From contig NHZP01000044.1 in NCBI GenBank assembly GCA_003313425.1, positions 124,001-188,000 on the forward strand: 64,000 nt of DNA. The letters are read 5' to 3'. The DNA is from Pseudopyrenochaeta lycopersici (Eukaryota; Ascomycota; Dothideomycetes; Pleosporales; Pseudopyrenochaetaceae). The stretch's first letter is position 1, and each line of letters starts with the position of its first letter. Shown here in pieces: positions 35,711 through 47,784 of this stretch. Below the pieces are notes generated by a model. The model was not told where the DNA came from. It saw nothing but the letters and a program-made list of their open reading frames with translations, and made no database searches. A program made the position numbers and the translations under genes.

Positions 35711-38700
35711 ATGTCGTATAACGACGCAGGAGTCACACGAGTAACTGTTTTACTAGATAAACCAGCCAACTAGGAGTCGTGGTTCCAGCTACGACGAGAG
35801 AAAGCTGTCGTAGATGGCATTTGGAAGTACCACAACATCTTAAAACTAAAGGATGAGCTACCAAAGCTTAGAGAACCAACTAGACCGTCACCTAGCGATA
35901 TACGGCTAGGAGCGACAGAGATCAGCCAGCTAGACGCAGCTAAAAAGGCATTATACAGTAATCTCCTTTAAGACTGGAGATACGAAAGAGCAGAGTATAT
36001 AAAACTTAAGCAGAAGGATGGTGAGCTCCTTCTTAACATTAGCCGTACGATTACTGCTTAACACCTTTACCTTATTAGTAGAAAAGATAAGGCGTACGAT
36101 CAACTAGTTACTCTTAAGAAGCAGTTTGCGCTAACAGCTGCCTCACGAAGCAGAGAGCTGACTGTTAAATATTGAGCTCTGCAGGACAGTCCTCAGAGTC
36201 AAGATCTTAAGTAATAGCTTAACGACTAGATTTACATTACTAACTAAGGCGGGGAGGCAGGTCTCCCTGAAACAACAGGTTATCGAGCTCAAGAGGATTT
36301 CCTGACATCTATCAGGACGATTGCCCCTGAATAGGCAGCATCGTCGCACCATAACCTCATCAAAAAGGAGACCTTAGATAAGACAAATAAGATTTAACCT
36401 CTAGCAGACTATATAGCTCAGTTCAGGGTCTATTATTAACAAATTAGGCCTAGTGCAACGTCGCTTAGCACGTTTGTAACACTCAGTGTTTTAAACAGAA
36501 TAGACTAGAAGAACTAGAAGGACTAGAAGGAGCAGAGATCATCAAAATCAGCTCATAAGCCAGAATGTCTCTGCGGAGGTATGTATTGGTACAGGGAGTG
36601 CTGGTACCTGTTTCCAGATTATCCAAAGAGACTAGAGAGCTTTCGACCTGTTAAAGCTGTACAGGATAGGATAGCTAAGGCCTTAAAGAACCTAGAGTAG
36701 GTTAAAAGGATTAACAAGCTCCTCGCTCGTCACAGTAAGAAAATTAAGGGCGTAGATAAGCCAATAAGCCTTAACAGTAGAAAGGAGAGCCAGGGGGGCA
36801 GTTTTGCGACCTACAGCTCCTTCTCTGTCACTCAGGTGTAACTAAAAACGCTGCCAACGATTATTAATTAATGGATCCTTAACTTAGGCTCAAACATCTA
36901 TATATGCAATTTAAGGAGGTTTGGCTGGCGAGAGACAAGGCAGGCTACAGCCCAGGAAACAGTACTTACAGGAGACTTAATTCTAGTAATACAGGCCTAG
37001 GGAGAGGTTGTGTTTAAGGTCAATCAACCGTCTAGAATAAGTCAGATTAAGCTGACTAATGTGGCCCTTATAGAAGGCTTCTTTACAAACGTTGTAAGCC
37101 TCTCAAGATGCCGAGAAATAGGCATTCAGTTCAACTCAGGACGAGATGTCATATACAAGCAGCATCCGTCAAACGTCACATGCCTACTCAGGTATAGAGA
37201 AGGACACTGGATCGTTGATGCTGACGAGAACGATCATCCAGCACTGAGTAGCTTTGCAACAGCTCTTCGACGAGCGTACAAGGTCTCACGGGAAGATCGA
37301 CGTCCAATTGCCGCATCTCATGTTGAAGCTCATGAGATGTTTGCACACGCGAGCAAGGAGGCAATTGATCACTTAAATGCGAACGTACGAGGAATCAACC
37401 TGGAGCAAGGAGCTCGAGCACCGCAGCTGCGAGAATGCGAGACCTGCATTGAGTCAAAATCGACAGCTCAGGTCAGCAGGCGTCAATCAGACGATCGAGC
37501 TACAAGGCCTTTCTATAGGATTGTAGTTAATCTTGTACAGCTGATCCCAACAGGAGAAACGTGCTATAACGGAGATCGTTACCTCCTGCATGCTGTATGC
37601 GAGTTCTTAAGGTGGCATAAGGCGACGACTCTTGCTAATAAAACACTACCTGTCGTGATAGCAGCGTTGCGAGCGCTGATAAACAAGATTGAACGCCAGC
37701 ATGGACATACTGTCGTTGTCCTTAAGGTTGACGGCGATCGCGGGTACGGCTTACAGCTCTATGAGATTGCGAGGCAGGCTGGCCTCAAGGTTGAGCTTCG
37801 AGCCCCTGACACGCCTGAACAGCTAGGAGCCGCAGAGTAAGCAGGGAACGTAATCATGACAAGAGCAAGATCACTTCGAATCAAGACAGGACTGCCAAAG
37901 TCGCTGTCAAATGAGCTAGCAGTTACAGCAGCTCGAATCGTCAATGTCACGCCTACCAAGTCAATCGCATGGAAGACGCCATATGAGCTAGTCTATGGCA
38001 GGCAGCCTTCAGTTGCCTACTTCTCACAGATAGGCTGCAAAGCCTATGTCCTGAATAAGAAGCTGAAGAAAGCAGATAAGCTTAAGTCTCGTACATTCAT
38101 AGGATACCTTACAGGGTACAACTCAACGAATATCTTCCGCATCTGGCTGCTAAAGAAGAGCTAGGTGATACGCGTAAGAGACGTGATATTTCAGAAGAAC
38201 AGCCTTTTCAACGACCACAAGAAAGCTGAGAGAGAAGCTATCGTACGAGAAGATATTAACTATCTCAACATACCTCAGGTACAGGAGATAGAGGCTAATT
38301 AAGAGATACTGCAGAACTAGAGGCATCAGCTCAACGATGAGACAGCTCGTTCTACAGAGATAGCTGAAAACAACACGGTGGCAGAGTTCCATAAGGACTG
38401 GGGCTTTCTACCAACACCAGAACCATCAGATCGTGGTACTGCACTACCTCAACAGGAGGCAGGCGACGATGGAGAACCAGACTAAGCTACAGAGCTGGTA
38501 GAACAAGTTAGTGCTGAAGATCAAGGCACTGAGGAACAGGTTCAAGAACAGCTGCTTGATGAGCTGCAGACACATCATGAGGATGACACGTCTACAGTCA
38601 CAAGTAGACCAGATGGACCAAGTAGACCAGATGGACCAAGTAGGCCAGATGGACCACTTAGGCCAGCTGCAACAGGCAGGCGAGGCCGACCACGAAAGCT

Positions 38701-40627
38701 ACCATCTGAGTGGCCTAGAGGATGGAGCAATACAGACAACTATGTACCAGATCGTCAGCAGAACAATGCACCAAAGATGGCTGATCCTGCTGTCGGAAGT
38801 AGCAGCAACATTGTAGAAGGGAAGAGAGCTAGGAGGCTAGCTAACCAGGCCCTAGCTACATACTACAGAGCATTCGCAGTAGCATTGAATCCAACAGCTC
38901 CTTTGAAGCTCGCAGGTGAGATGCCTAGGTCAAGGCTACATCGTGATCAACTGCCAGAACCGCCAAAACGATGGAAGGATATGAAGGATCATCCATTCAG
39001 TGCTGAGTTCAGAGAGGCAGCACGAGCAGAGCTTAACAGCTGCTGGTCAAAAGATTGCTTCAAGCGTACGGAGGTTACTGCAACGACAGTAGATGCTGAG
39101 GTTCTACCCCTAATGTGGGTGTTCTCATACAAGTTTGACGAAGACGGGTACCTATACAAGTTTAAGGCGCGTATATGCGTACGAGGAGACCTGCAGGAGG
39201 CATGGGGTGAGACGTATGCTGCAACGTTAGCTATTAAGGTCTTTTAATCTCTTGTAGCATTGGCAGCAGCATTTAACCTAAAGATGTTTCAGTTCGACGC
39301 CCTAAACGCCTTTCTTAACGCTTGACTACTACGCAAGATATACTGTCGTACGCCTGAAGGGTTTACAGACGAGTTTAGCGAGCTTCTTAAGCTTTAGCGA
39401 GCGCTCTATAGCCTTAAGGAAGCACCACTGCTGTGGTACTAGGAGCTCTTATTAACCTTAAAGAAGCTTAGGTTGAGGCCTGTGCCAGGAGCACCGTGCC
39501 TATACACGAACGACTGTCTGATCGTCTTTTTCTATGTGGACGATATCGTCGTCCTCGTCCATCCGCTCAATATGAGCTACTACCAAACGTTCAAGCAACA
39601 GATGCTTGGAACGTACGAGATCCGTGAGCTAGGCGAGCTGAAGTGGTTCCTTGGCATCCGTGTGATCCGCGAGGAGCTTACTCAATTAATCTACCTAGCA
39701 CAGGACTCATTCATTGATAAGATCGCAGCGAAATTTGATCTTAAGGGAAACATAAGATACCCAGATGTGCCACTAAGGGACAACGTCCTCCTGCCTTCGA
39801 CAGAGGAACTAAGTGCTGCTCGAACACAAAAGTATCAGCAACTAGTTGGCTCACTAGCGTATATCTCAACCTCGACGCGACTAGACGTCGCGAGAGCGCA
39901 CTCAATCCTTGCACGCCACCTACAGAATCCAGGGCAAAAGCACCTGCACGCTGCCAACCATGTGTGGAGATACCTAATAGGCACAAAGCACCTAGCTATT
40001 CGAGCGTTAGGGGACATCCAGCACAGCATAACTAGCATCACATCGCCAGCTCAGCAGGAGCTAGACCAAGAACCTCTCTTTTATGGTGCATCAGATGCGG
40101 CCTTCGCAGATGAGTCTGAAACTCGCCGAAGCTCTCAAGGTTACATCTTTAAACTATATGGACTGCCTATCGACTGGAAGGCAACAGTCCAACGATCAGT
40201 TACAAAATCGACTACTGAGGCTGAGCTGCTATCTCTATCCCTTGCAGGATCAGAGATGGAATGGTGGCAACGCTTCTTTCAAGCTATTCAATTTGACCCT
40301 GAGTTTACACCAGCACTGTGGTGTGATAACCAGCAGACTGTCTTAATCGTGACAAAGGCAGTTAACAAGCTTCAAACGAAGCTGAAGCATGTGGACGTAC
40401 ATCATCATTGGTTACATCAGGAGGTAGCAGAAGGCAGACTGCAGGTAGACTGGAAGGCTACTACAGAGATGCCAGCTGACGGCCTTACAAAGATCCTTAG
40501 TCGACAGAAGCACGCTGACTTCATACGCCAGCTAGGACTAAGTGACCTATCAAGGATTCGAGAGGAATCAGAGAGTACTGCTCTCAGTCTGCAGGACCTG
40601 GGGGGGTGGTACTACCAACTACAGTAG
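35711..40627 (+). pseudogene. Copia Gag-Pol polyprotein, many in-frame stops
   Basis: One frame of 1639 codons runs from ATG 35711 to TAG 40625-40627 without any frameshift but with about 27 internal TAA, TAG or TGA codons. Domains in order are Gag, with a knuckle-like CLCGGMYWYREC near 36570 whose usual His is Tyr; protease near 36872, where the expected D-S-G triad reads NLG; integrase at about 37300-38160 (CETC zinc residues, VNLVQLIPTG with N for the usual D); reverse transcriptase from about 39060 with YVDD intact at 39533-39544; and RNase H (YGASDAAFADE, STTEAELLSLS). Every break fits a C-to-T or G-to-A transition. The element cannot make a full polyprotein. Confidence 0.9.
38601..38657 (+). 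repeat. 18-bp tandem repeat inside copia pol
   Basis: Three copies of an 18-bp unit (AGTAGACCAGATGGACCA) encode SRPDGP repeats in the linker between integrase and reverse transcriptase. The repeat is in frame, so it varies linker length without shifting the frame. Confidence 0.85.
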
Positions 40628-40694
40628 AGGCAGATGCTTAAGGACCTTCATTTACAGCTTTCGTTGCTCTTCATTCACTTAAGCTGGGGGGGTG

Positions 40695-40817
40695 TGTTAG
40701 CCAACACGGTTAGCTCCTCACGTGCTCTGTTATATAAGCATCCACAGGGTATATAGTTCCCTTGTGTCTCATTTGATAGGAATCAACCTAGTTCCTCCTG
40801 CCTGCTGCCCACCAACA
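40695..40817 (+). repeat. Copia 3' LTR
   Basis: Identical over all 123 bp to the 5' LTR. It is preceded by the G-rich polypurine tract and followed by the TTAAT duplication. Confidence 0.95.
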
Positions 40818-40822
40818 TTAAT

Positions 40823-42690
40823 ATTTATAGCTTTAGATAGTAATTACGCTTTACTAAAGATTTAAGTTATAAGGAGCTATTATTACGTAAGAGCTATTAT
40901 TCCTTTCTAATAGTAGCTGCTTAGTATTATCTCTTAAGATAACTTAGCTAATAAAGTACGTGTACGTAGCTAGGTTCCTTAGAATCTAACTACGCTTAGG
41001 ATAAACTATTATCTTATTATCTTTAGCTAGGCTAATCTTTTAGTTACTAAGGGCTAAAATAAGGTCTTAAACCTCTAGATCTATACTAGGTAAAAGAGTA
41101 GGCTTAGCTTCCTCTTGAACCTTACTTTTCTTATACTTATTAACTGCGTCTTTTAGCTACTTAGCTATTAGTATTTTCTTTTCTTAATTAAGGATCTAGT
41201 ATATAAGCTTAGCCTCTCTTTCTGCGTAGCTAGAGGATATCTATTTTATCCCCTCTCTCTAGTAGTACACGCGCTTAAGATATATATAAATCTTCTTAAT
41301 ATTAAAACTCTCTAGCTTATCTAGAATTAGCCCTTTATATATATAGATAAAGATTATATCCTAGTCTTCTCTTAAAAGATCTCTAGCAAAAAAGAAGCTA
41401 GCCTCTATCTTATATAGCTAGCCTATCTTAATATAAGCGTTACTATACGCTATAAAGTTAGTTAAATACTTAGATAGTCCTAGGAATTTTCTTAATATCT
41501 TAAAAATATAGGTCTCTAAGAACGCTTATATTCCTATACGTTAAGCTATATCTTAATCGTGCTAATACTCTTTTATTACTTCTTAAAGCTTCTTCTAGTC
41601 TAGTACCTTATATAGCCTTATTTTCTTAATAAAGCTTTTATATATAGTATTATAGAAATCTAGAAAGATTCTTATCTTTTAATAGTTATTATAGCTGCTA
41701 TTATCTACCTAGTAATTAAAGTTATCTAAGAACTTAGTAATATCTTTTCTTATAAATAGAAAGTCTTTCCTTACTAGCCTTATAGGTATAAGTACTTTAC
41801 TAGTATTTATAGTATATTTCTTAATAACCTTAATAGCAGGCGTAAGATCTAATCTAAATAATAGTAAATCTAGTATTAATTTAGCTATAAGGATAACTAA
41901 GGCTAAATCCTAAATAGGCTGCTGCAGCCCTTTAGTATAACTAAATAAGGAGACTGTAACTACTAGGTAGTTCCTTACTAACGCTAATAATTAACTAAAA
42001 TCTAATACTGTACTACTTCTAAATTATTTCTTAATTATTTATAGCTGTTCTTATTTCTATTTTCTGTTCTCTTATTCTTATTCTTATTATTATTCTATTA
42101 CTAAGTTAGCTTCTGCTTATCTTATAGGAAGTTATAATTTATTATAGTAAGATAATAAGGATACAGCCTTAACAGAGCTAGTCCCTGTTAACTCTTAGCT
42201 CTAAAAATATAAAGGGGGTAGCTGTAACAGCGCTATCTCTCTTAAAGGTTCTAAAGGCTAGCTGTAATAGCGCTGTCCTTCTTAAAGGTTTATTAGGGTT
42301 AAATAGATACCTAGCTCTTTCTAAGTAATCCTATAATCTCTATATTATAATATAGTACTCTTATATTTATATTTTTAACGTTAACAGTTTAATGCTATGT
42401 AGGCTCTTTCTACTCTTATTAGCTATAGCCTAACTAGAATAGACTATTATGCCCCTTAGGCTTCGCTATTATTTGTAGAGTTAATAAGGTAGTTTCGTAT
42501 AATCCGGCAGTTCTAGTGTTATAAATAAGAGGTAACGCTAGAATTAAATATGCGTAAATAATAAGAGCAGCCCTGCTTATGCAGTCTGCTAGAAACGAAG
42601 GTAAGTATAGAGCCTGATTAAAAGTAATAAGCAAAATAGTCTAAAATCTTATTAAATTAATATAGCTAATATACTAGCTACTTCGCAAAA
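40823..42690 (-). mobile_element. Antisense Ty3/gypsy relic (gag-like part)
   Basis: On the minus strand, from about 41850 down to 41080, one frame can be followed with Gag-like character: KKYTINTSKVLIPIRLV, KFLDNFNYQVDN, KILRKFLGLSKYLTNF, then KKIYIYLKRVYYQREG. Stops are mostly TAG in place of CAG. GC-richer sequence at 42215-42330 with a repeated GCTGTAACAGCGCT / GCTGTAATAGCGCT motif probably marks the LTR. The pairing with the relic at 33.6-35.4 kb is inferred from orientation and the copia insertion between them. Confidence 0.5.
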
Positions 42691-42849
42691 TCTTAGTTTT
42701 GAAGTGAATTATCGTGGTGTGTGGTGCATGATGTTGAGATCTCTCGCATCTCCAAGTCTTATCACCAAATTTCGCTGACAAAGGAAACCCATTATCACCT
42801 GATTGCCCAGGTACCCTGTGCAACGGCACAGTATTACTTATCTACCTAG
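42691..42849. other. Short unmutated patch between relics
   Basis: About 150 bp of normal composition (with CpA and TpG present) lie between two RIPed relics, including GTGGTGTGTGGTGCATGATG near 42714. No duplication or terminal repeat was found. It may be a remnant of host sequence or a short insertion. Confidence 0.35.
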
Positions 42850-43840
42850 TACTAGGAGGATACTATTCTACGTAACTAGGCTATTTTAGTTATTAATAAT
42901 AGCTAGATAACTAATTAGCTTAGAGTAGCGTAGGTAAAGTACTTTAATACTTATATAAAGATAAAGGTAGTAAGCGCGTGTTAGCTGCTTATCCTTAATA
43001 GCTATAAGAGCTATTACTCCTTTAAATTTTAATAGATCTATAGAGAGAGTAATATCTATACTCTCTATATACTACTATACTTATCTTATTTACTATAGCC
43101 TCTTAACGTTAGCTACTTCTCTCCTCTTAAGAAGGCGTACAGCTACTAGATAGAGAGCTTAGTTAAGGCCTATATTAACTATATTACTAAGCTTAAATTT
43201 CTATCTACTTTTAAAGTAGCCTTTAAATAAGCTTTTACTTTAGTAAATATACGCTTAGTATTTTAAGGGGTAGGCCTTATCCCCCTCTAGCTAGACGTTA
43301 TCTTGTTAAAGCTAGATGTTTAACTGCGTACGCTATCACTAGCAGCTTAACTCGCAGCTTAGCAAGGAGCTCAGCTAGGAGCTCAGCTAGGAGCTCTCTA
43401 GGAGCCTTAAACACGAAAGAACGTACGTAGGCTTAAGGCTTAATCTACTCTAATTAGCGATCGCCTTTAACAGTATAACATCTTATTACTAGCCTTAATT
43501 ATTAAGGCGTTTAGTTAGTTTAAGAAGGGGGCTATAGTAGAGAGATATAAAGCTAAGCTAATAGAGGATAAGATTACTAGCCTTAAGTAAGCTAATAAGG
43601 TAGTAATTTAGCAGAAGAAGTATAAGAGAAGGCAGATTTAGATAAGAGAAGCCTTAATAAAGGGAGCTAGAGAAGATTTACTTACTTAGTAAGAAGTTAA
43701 GTAGTAAATAGGGCGTAAACTACGCTAAAGTAGAGGGTAACTAGGGCCTAGCTGTAAGACTCTAGTACGCTGTAAAAGATGCAGAGAGACTAGACATAAC
43801 TCGCGCATATATAAAAAAGATACTATAGGTGCTACTGAAG
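42850..43840 (+). mobile_element. Pogo-like transposase relic B
   Basis: The plus strand reads a DDE transposase core with RIP-type stops: RQLLILNSYKSYYSFKF, then YILLYLSYLLQPLNVSYFSPLKKAY and NYITKLKFLSTFKVAFK (near 42980-43260). A charged region follows, and a C-terminal Cys-rich knuckle (GPSCKTLVRCKRCRETRHNS) lies near 43748-43810. This is the order found in fungal Fot1/pogo transposases. It is the inverted relative of relic A at 9-10.3 kb. The N-terminal part and the terminal repeats were not identified. Confidence 0.7.
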
Positions 43841-44890
43841 CTAGTATCTAGATATCTAATTTAGATATATTTTAAGATACTACTATAATATAAAATAGCT
43901 AAGTAGTCTTTAAGTAGTACTATTTAGATATATAACTCTTAATTTTTTAGCTAATTCTTTATATATAATGTTTAGCTATATATATACTTTATAATAAATA
44001 ATCTTTTTCTAATAAAGTAATCGTACAAGTAGTTTACTACTATCTAGTTTATCTATTATTTTACTAGTTTATTAATATTTTTTTAAAAATTATATATACT
44101 ATATTTACTATAGCTAAATATATTAGTAACGTTAGTAATTATAGTACTACTTTATAGTATACTATTAATTTAATTTTACTACTAGACTATGAAATTAAAA
44201 TATTTACGCATATTCTAGTCTATTTTTAATGAATTTAGTATTATAGTAGTATTATTATAATAGAACGCGTTATACTAGTGCAGTAAGAAATTTTAGAAGA
44301 GCACTATACTAATAACTTCTTTTCGTATTTTAAGTAGTAATATAAGTTTGTATAAAAACTTTATATAAAAAAATATATATCTTAGTAATAATACTATATA
44401 AGAAGGTAAACTTTAATCTCCTTATAAGCTGCTTTATTATAATAAGTATTATATATTATGAAAACTATTAATTTTATATATATAGTAGAGTATAATATAA
44501 GTAATATTATAAGTAAATTTAAAAGGTAAATAATATAGTACTTGAAAGCTATTTTTACGTATTTAGATATTAGCTTTTAGTAGCTTTTATAAAGTATAAG
44601 ATCTATCTAGTAAAAGGAAATATTATATATAAGTTAAAAAGCTTACTTGTATTATTAATTTCAAGTGTAAGAAGAAAAAAAAAGAAAAAGAAAGTATAGA
44701 TAGATAACCTATTTATATAAATCTTCTTATATTCAAAAGAGAAAAACCTACTAGTATATACATAAAATCAATTACTTATTTTATACTTATTTAGCTTAAA
44801 TTTTAACAACTTCTAGTAGCCTATATAGACGCCTCTCTCTTACGTTAAAAAGAGGCGTCTTTACCTATTATAATTGCACCTTATAAGTTA
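43841..44890. repeat. AT-rich RIPed flank, no domain legible
   Basis: Extremely AT-rich sequence in which I recognise no protein motif. It ends in a 10-bp perfect inverted repeat (AGACGCCTCT at 44827-44836 and its complement at 44851-44860) just before normal composition resumes near 44880. Confidence 0.5.
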
Positions 44891-45379
44891 TAGCCAAACT
44901 GAGAAGTTGGACTCTCGTGTATGTCCTTACCAAGCTTTTACCGGATCCTTCTAAGGATTCGATAACCTAGGCAAGTCCTAATACAAATAAGAAGGATTGC
45001 AATAGCTAATTAACAGGCATATAATCTTTCACTTGCTAATGCTTTTCTAGATCGACCACAGCCATCGTGTCGAAGTCGCATGGAAGCCAAGCGACACCCC
45101 TACACCATCTTCGTTTTCGGCTTATGCACAATATCCTCTCCCTCTTGCGCAATTCTTGACTCACCAGGTGAGTTTGGGAACTCTAGGATTTGACGGCCTA
45201 TTACCATTGTCACAGCAAGTGGAAACACGGACCCTCTCTGAAAGAAGTTATACTCTAGTAGTAGGACCGAAGCAACTTGTGCAGAACGTCTATAAAGATG
45301 TAACATAACTAAATATGTGCTCGACATGGATGCATTAGCTAGTTATGTACCATAATGGAAATCATTGGGTCTACTAAAG
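44891..45379. terminator. 3' flank of the MFS gene
   Basis: This is about 490 bp of normal composition between the RIPed block and the MFS stop codon. A short minus-strand frame at 45100-45327 has no recognisable domain. The poly(A) region of the transporter should lie here. Confidence 0.35.
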
Positions 45380-47028
45380 TTAGTGGACTGTGGCATTAAT
45401 TTTATAGTTGTTGCACATACCTTGCTTCCGCATTTGATCTCCACGGTACCACAAAAGTAGTGAAACCGGAATTGCAAGAGCCCCAATGATTGCAAGAACT
45501 GTGTAAGCCCAGCCTATGCCCATCTTACTGATTAATGCGGGCCCGGCAAGAGGCAAAGCAGCGGAAGCAGCGTTGCGAAGGATAATGTTCCCCGCTGTAG
45601 CCGAAGCTGAATGGATGGTGAATGCCTCGACAAGATAAGACCAAGCTGAAATGCAATTTGCAACGAAACCGAAGCCAACAAGGGCAGAGAGAACAATGGG
45701 CACAACCCAATGTGCTCGAATGTGAACCGTCCACCCAAATACTAGTAATCCCAAAGGCACAAGGATACTACCTAGTATCATGGGTGGGATGCGGTGTTCT
45801 GGTCTTGGTTTTCCAGCTTGAATCTGTTTCTTGAGGTATCGATCGAGGAACTGACCGCTAGCTTGAACCCCGACAATCATACCGAATCCTAAAGTGAATG
45901 TTAATCCAGATAGTAGTAAGTGCAGAAACCAATTGAATCTTACCTAATCCAACAAAGGTGAGACCAAGTAAGTCCTTCCGAATGCGGTATATCTCATCGT
46001 ATATCGAGCTCAGCGAAGTAATGACGACATACACCAGACTCATATTCAAGGCACTGGATATACCCACCAATAAAACCACTCGAGATCTGATAAGTAGTTC
46101 CATAGGGCGGAAGATAGCTTCTCTGAGGATGATGATTGGCGGCTTTTTTACCTCATATTTTGATCTGTATGCCATGTTTCCACTGTTTTTACGAAGCCGC
46201 TCGGCCTTACGTTGTAGGATTGTGACTCTATATGACTCTCTATAGAGGAGCAGAAATAGTAGCTGGAGTGGTGACGCAATGATAACAATCATCCAGAAAG
46301 TCCAACGCCATCCCTTTGCGTTGGAAATAAGGCCGCCGATTGTAGGACCAAGTACTGGAGCAATGAACGGAATCATGCCCATGTAGCCTAGGGCTTTGCC
46401 ACGGTCCTCTTTTCGGAAGATGTCGCCGACAATGCACGGATTGATAACCGAAGATGCCACAGAGAGGCCTAGGAAAAATCTCATCGCGATGAGCGTCTCC
46501 ATGTTTTGACTATTCGCAGCTCCCACAGCGAAGAGAATGAACATAATATTGAAACTAAATGCACATCAGCGTCAATCCATTTACCTGTTCGATTAATCTT
46601 ACCCATGGTACACAGGGAGTCTGCCATAGATTTCTGAAAGAGGTCCAACTAGAAAGGGACCGACAACTTCGCCCAACTCCCATATCGACACTAGAAGCGT
46701 CGCATGGAACTTGTTTGTGGAGTGAAACTCCTCCAGTATATAGGACGTTGCGGGAGCGCACATGAGAATTGATAGGTTTCTGATGACACGTTAATAAGGC
46801 AAAAATCGAGAGACCTCCTACTCACACGATGAGACTTAAGCATGATATCAGTGTTACCAAACTCCATTTGTATGCAGCAGAACAATTCAAGGGATCCTCG
46901 GGGTCATCAACGCCATCAAAATCGACCACACTATCAACGGAACAGTTGCTGAGGCTGCTTTCATATACTCTGGTGTTACCTTTCTCGAACTCCGACTTCT
47001 CCTCGTCAGCCGCCAGTTCAACATTCAT
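45380..47028 (-). CDS. MFS drug:H+ antiporter (TPO1/DHA1-like)
   Basis: Four exons: 47028-46826, 46779-46603, 46554-45944 and 45888-45380. The introns are 46, 48 and 55 bp, giving 499 residues in one intact frame. The protein has a soluble acidic N-terminus (DFDGVDDPEDPLN) followed by twelve predicted membrane segments. Motif A-like GPLSEIYGRLPVY and the antiporter motif C (PVLGPTIGG) are present, as are the RFFLGLSVASSVINPC and GWRWTFWMIVI blocks of the DHA1 family that includes polyamine and azole exporters. It likely exports small molecules from the plasma membrane. Being adjacent to the rhodopsin-like, secreted-peptide and UstYa genes, it could export a cluster product; that is inference. 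The start at 47028 was chosen because the upstream codons in frame look non-coding. Confidence 0.92.
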
Positions 47029-47784
47029 CTTGAGTCGTGTTGAGTGCGCTCTCCAACTGTGGTGAGATCGCAGGATCGAGGTCCAGTAAGACCAGTGGAG
47101 GGGATTGCGCCTATGTCTCCGGGAATACCCCTTGGCATTATGATATCTATACTCGTTTGACATACTTCGGATACCTGCCACCATTGGCAATCAACTCGTT
47201 GGAGTAGATTGAATCGCCCGGACCGCTGAAATAACGGTAGAAAAACGCCGCAGCCGCGTTTACGCAAGCTAATATATCTCATCCCTGCTCACTCGACTGA
47301 TAAAGTAGTAGCTCCATCGGTGATGAGGCGAAGTTTCAACTACCTGCCACAACAGGGTAGTACCATCCTAATCTGGCCGTAAGCAACGGCACAGCCGAAC
47401 CGCGTCCGCTTTGACACTATGCTGATTGGCCATGGTTGGCCCACACAGAATCCTAAGCTGCACGTAAATGCAACATCCATTTCGAAGTCATTTTCGAAGC
47501 TCAAAATAATTCGCTGCAATGAACACCGTGGTGACATGAACACATGGTCTAAATCACAATCCCTGGAGAGATTGTTTTCTACGTACTGGGTCTACCCGGT
47601 GAGCTTGGTGGCTTCACCTGATTGTACCGTGCGGATTTCTTTGTCCGCGCGGCTGCAATAGAACCGAAAAGCGCAGCGCTGATTAATATTGGAAGCATAA
47701 CGTAAACAGCTTTGAACAATTAAGGGTTGCATCATGGAGAATTTCACATTATCATTGTATCTTTAGTCTGGTTACGCTTCAAAA

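Larger units (their letters stand above)
35372..40817 (+). mobile_element. Ty1/copia LTR retrotransposon, complete but mutated
   Basis: A 5446-bp element is bounded by identical 123-bp LTRs and a perfect TTAAT duplication (35367-35371 and 40818-40822). A tRNA-complementary primer site follows the 5' LTR, and a G-rich polypurine tract (GCTGGGGGGGTG) precedes the 3' LTR. The internal region encodes one Gag-Pol frame. It inserted into an older, fully RIPed gypsy-type relic. The element itself keeps many CpA and TpG sites, so it is far less mutated than its surroundings. Confidence 0.95.

Noticed and set aside
38511..38816. Separate small gene with DQMDQV repeats inside the copia element
   Set aside because: It is the alternative frame of the 18-bp tandem repeat in the Gag-Pol linker.
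46555..46765. Short frames on both strands inside the transporter region
   Set aside because: They are shadows of the 177-bp second exon of the MFS gene, whose frame continues correctly through both introns.
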